Part shown: positions 62,555 to 64,000 of the stretch, piece by piece | Numbering within the stretch: position 1 is the stretch's first letter | Layout: each line of letters starts with the position of its first letter | The notes under the pieces: generated by a model | What the model was told of the DNA's origin: nothing | What the model saw: the letters and a program-made list of their open reading frames with translations, nothing else | Databases searched by the model: none | Assembly: GCA_019359315.1 (NCBI GenBank) | Contig: JAHHHO010000014.1 | Span: 1 to 64,000, forward strand | DNA from: Myxacorys californica WJT36-NPBG1 | GTDB taxonomy: Bacteria > Cyanobacteriota > Cyanobacteriia > Leptolyngbyales > Leptolyngbyaceae | Direction: 5' to 3' | Length of the DNA stretch: 64,000 nt | Program-made: the position numbers and the translations under genes

Positions 62555-64000
62555 ATGCCTGAGACAGCAGAATGGGAATTTCTGTTACAGCAAGAAGGCG
62601 ATCGCTCGTGGTTGCCGCTCGAATCGCCAGATGTGGAGATTTTGGAAGGTCGATATCGGATCATGGCGCGATCGCAGCGTCAGAATGCGACGGTGGACAT
62701 TCAGATTGCTCATGAAGATTTCGACGACGATCCACCGAAGCGGCGCACCCAGAAGCGGACAAATCGAACCAACCAAAATGGCTTGCTAGTTGTGATTCCA
62801 TACACCACGCTGAAGCCAGGAGCCTGGGAAATTGTTTGCTCTAATAGCGATCTAGTGACCGATTTGTTAGGCAATAGCTCAAAGCACACGGTTAAGCTCC
62901 ACGTTCTGAGTCGCGAATCGGATACGTTGGATGACTGGGATTCAGATTGGCAAATTTCTGCTGCCCAATCAACTGATGCAAATGCTGCTTCTAGCATCGC
63001 ATCGACTTCTAGCGAAATAACAGCGCACTCTAACAAAGAGAGTTCATCCTCCTCAGAAGAAACTGCCGAGTTTAAACCGTTGCCGTCTTTAGAAGACATC
63101 GTTGAGCTCGAACCACTGCCTGTTTCAGAATCCGACACAGTAGAGCTAAGCGATGCCATTCCTCCGATAATCCCTGAACCCGAAGTTTCCGAAATTAATG
63201 ACTCTGAAACTAATGACTCTGAAACTAATGTCTCTGAACTTGATGTCTCCGAAGCCGAAGTCTCTGAACTTGATGTCTCCCCATCTGAAATAGCTGAAAG
63301 CTCTCCACCATCGGCATCAGATGATATTGCTGAGATAGAAAGATTGCTTTCTTCAGGCGTGGACAACCTAGCTCCTATCTCAAACGCTGAAGATTCGTTC
63401 TTACTGGCTTCAACAGAACTCGTTGAGCGATCGCACGATACCGATGAACTTGCTCTAGAGTCCAACGCAGATCCGCTAGTTGCTTTAGAAGAACTGGCTG
63501 AAGTTGAACAATTGCTTGCCTTTGAGACCGACGAGATAACTGAAACCAATGCGATAACGGTATCGGGTAAAGAACGGTCTCTGGCGCTAAGGGAGACGGC
63601 TCCAATTGAGGAAAAAGATTTTCTGGCGATCGACCCTCAAGAAGACGCTGATCCTTTGGTTGAACATTGGCTTGAGCAGGCTGAGCAGATGTCCCAACAG
63701 ATTGCCGATGAGGTACTGCAAGAATACGGGTTGTCGCCCGATGACCTGACAATCAGCAGCGAATTCCCAGACATCCCGCTCACCAACATTCCCTCTCTTC
63801 CTCCCTTACAGATTGAACTCACGCAAAGCACTTACATTGCTCGTCGCGGCGAAACCCTAGTTTTAACTGGGCAGATTACAGCCACCGAGGAGGTTGCAGG
63901 CGATGTGCCAATGTTAGCCTCCGCTCTGCTAAATGTCGTGCTGCGTGATCCTCAAAGTGGCGAAACGCTGCTAGAAACTCAAGCAGCAATTGCGAGTCAG
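62555..64000 (+). CDS. Large acidic protein, 5' part only
   Basis: An ATG at 62555 opens a frame of 482 codons that runs off the right edge. The N-terminal 130 residues look folded (MPETAEWEFLLQQEGDRSWL, EILEGRYRIMARS, LLVVIPYTTLKPGAWEIVC). Residues 145-390 are strongly acidic and Ser-rich with repeats such as ETNDSETNVSELDVSEAEV. Residues from about 400 become ordered again (IPSLPPLQIELTQSTYIARR, GETLVLTGQITATEEV), resembling a beta domain. No family recognised. The antisense Ser-rich frames in this region are shadows of it. Confidence 0.8.
   Translation, partial: MPETAEWEFLLQQEGDRSWLPLESPDVEILEGRYRIMARSQRQNATVDIQIAHEDFDDDPPKRRTQKRTNRTNQNGLLVVIPYTTLKPGAWEIVCSNSDLVTDLLGNSSKHTVKLHVLSRESDTLDDWDSDWQISAAQSTDANAASSIASTSSEITAHSNKESSSSSEETAEFKPLPSLEDIVELEPLPVSESDTVELSDAIPPIIPEPEVSEINDSETNDSETNVSELDVSEAEVSELDVSPSEIAESSPPSASDDIAEIERLLSSGVDNLAPISNAEDSFLLASTELVERSHDTDELALESNADPLVALEELAEVEQLLAFETDEITETNAITVSGKERSLALRETAPIEEKDFLAIDPQEDADPLVEHWLEQAEQMSQQIADEVLQEYGLSPDDLTISSEFPDIPLTNIPSLPPLQIELTQSTYIARRGETLVLTGQITATEEVAGDVPMLASALLNVVLRDPQSGETLLETQAAIASQ

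Noticed and set aside
62710-63549. 279-codon Ser-rich open frame on the minus strand
   Set aside because: It is the antisense of the acidic plus-strand gene; Glu and Ser codons read as Ser and Ser/Ala on the other strand. No start signal or family.

Overview
The window comes from a cyanobacterial chromosome. It carries psaL (photosystem I subunit XI), ndhD (NDH-1 subunit 4), rpaB (the conserved OmpR-type regulator), a small PedR-like LuxR regulator, a PEP-CTERM/HAF protein and very many HIP1 octamers (GCGATCGC). Genes are short transcription units on both strands with moderate G+C, which fits a Leptolyngbya-like or other filamentous or unicellular freshwater lineage. The genus cannot be fixed from the sequence. 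There is no rRNA, CRISPR array, prophage or complete insertion sequence. One tRNA-Lys(UUU) is present, and the tail of an IS5-type transposase enters at the left edge.

Layout. 0-1.4 kb: IS fragment, aroC, tRNA-Lys. 1.7-7.4 kb: a polyhydroxybutyrate locus (membrane-anchored SDR, half-length phaE, a decayed membrane-protein gene, phaC, a divergent phasin, phaA, phaB). 7.5-12.1 kb: alpha/beta hydrolase, VKOR-like protein, FTR1 iron permease with a zinc-ribbon membrane protein, and a lipoprotein. 12.2-16 kb: selenium tRNA modification (oxidoreductase-SelD fusion plus mnmH) and a PH-like protein. 16-23.3 kb: B12/radical SAM protein, UV endonuclease, DUF3140/DUF2945 pair, glutathione reductase, esterase lipoprotein, small hypotheticals. 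23.6-30.5 kb: exopolysaccharide genes (Wzc-like BY-kinase, sugar transferase, galE, family 2 glycosyltransferase) interrupted by trhO and a membrane protein. 30.7-42.7 kb: argG, DedA, STAS, coiled-coil protein, TrxR-like flavoprotein, PadR regulator, HAF/PEP-CTERM protein, uvrB, beta-propeller protein, panB. 42.8-54.1 kb: ndhD, comB-like gene, recA, xseAB, a nurA-mntA-hepT operon with a broken toxin, HAD hydrolase, radA, rpaB. 54.2-64 kb: relic of a cellulose-binding module, a PP2C / CHAT-FHA / acidic-protein cluster, pedR-like gene, hisS, psaL, and a large acidic protein that runs off the window.

How the genes work together. PhaA and PhaB supply (R)-3-hydroxybutyryl-CoA to the PhaC/PhaE synthase on phasin-coated granules. 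SelD makes selenophosphate for MnmH to put into tRNA wobble uridines. RecA, RadA, UvrB, UvsE, ExoVII and NurA give an unusually repair-rich stretch. The PP2C and CHAT-FHA genes look like a phospho-threonine signalling unit.

The least ordinary signals are: (i) two families of short dispersed repeats lying inside reading frames and translated in frame, one with compensatory changes in a hairpin stem; (ii) a MntA/HepT pair in which the catalytic arginine codon of the toxin has become a stop codon; (iii) the PP2C/CHAT-FHA/acidic-protein cluster; (iv) many perfect or near-perfect 14-21 bp tandem duplications in intergenic DNA. I did not find a clearly new multi-gene system; the PP2C/CHAT-FHA cluster is the closest candidate.
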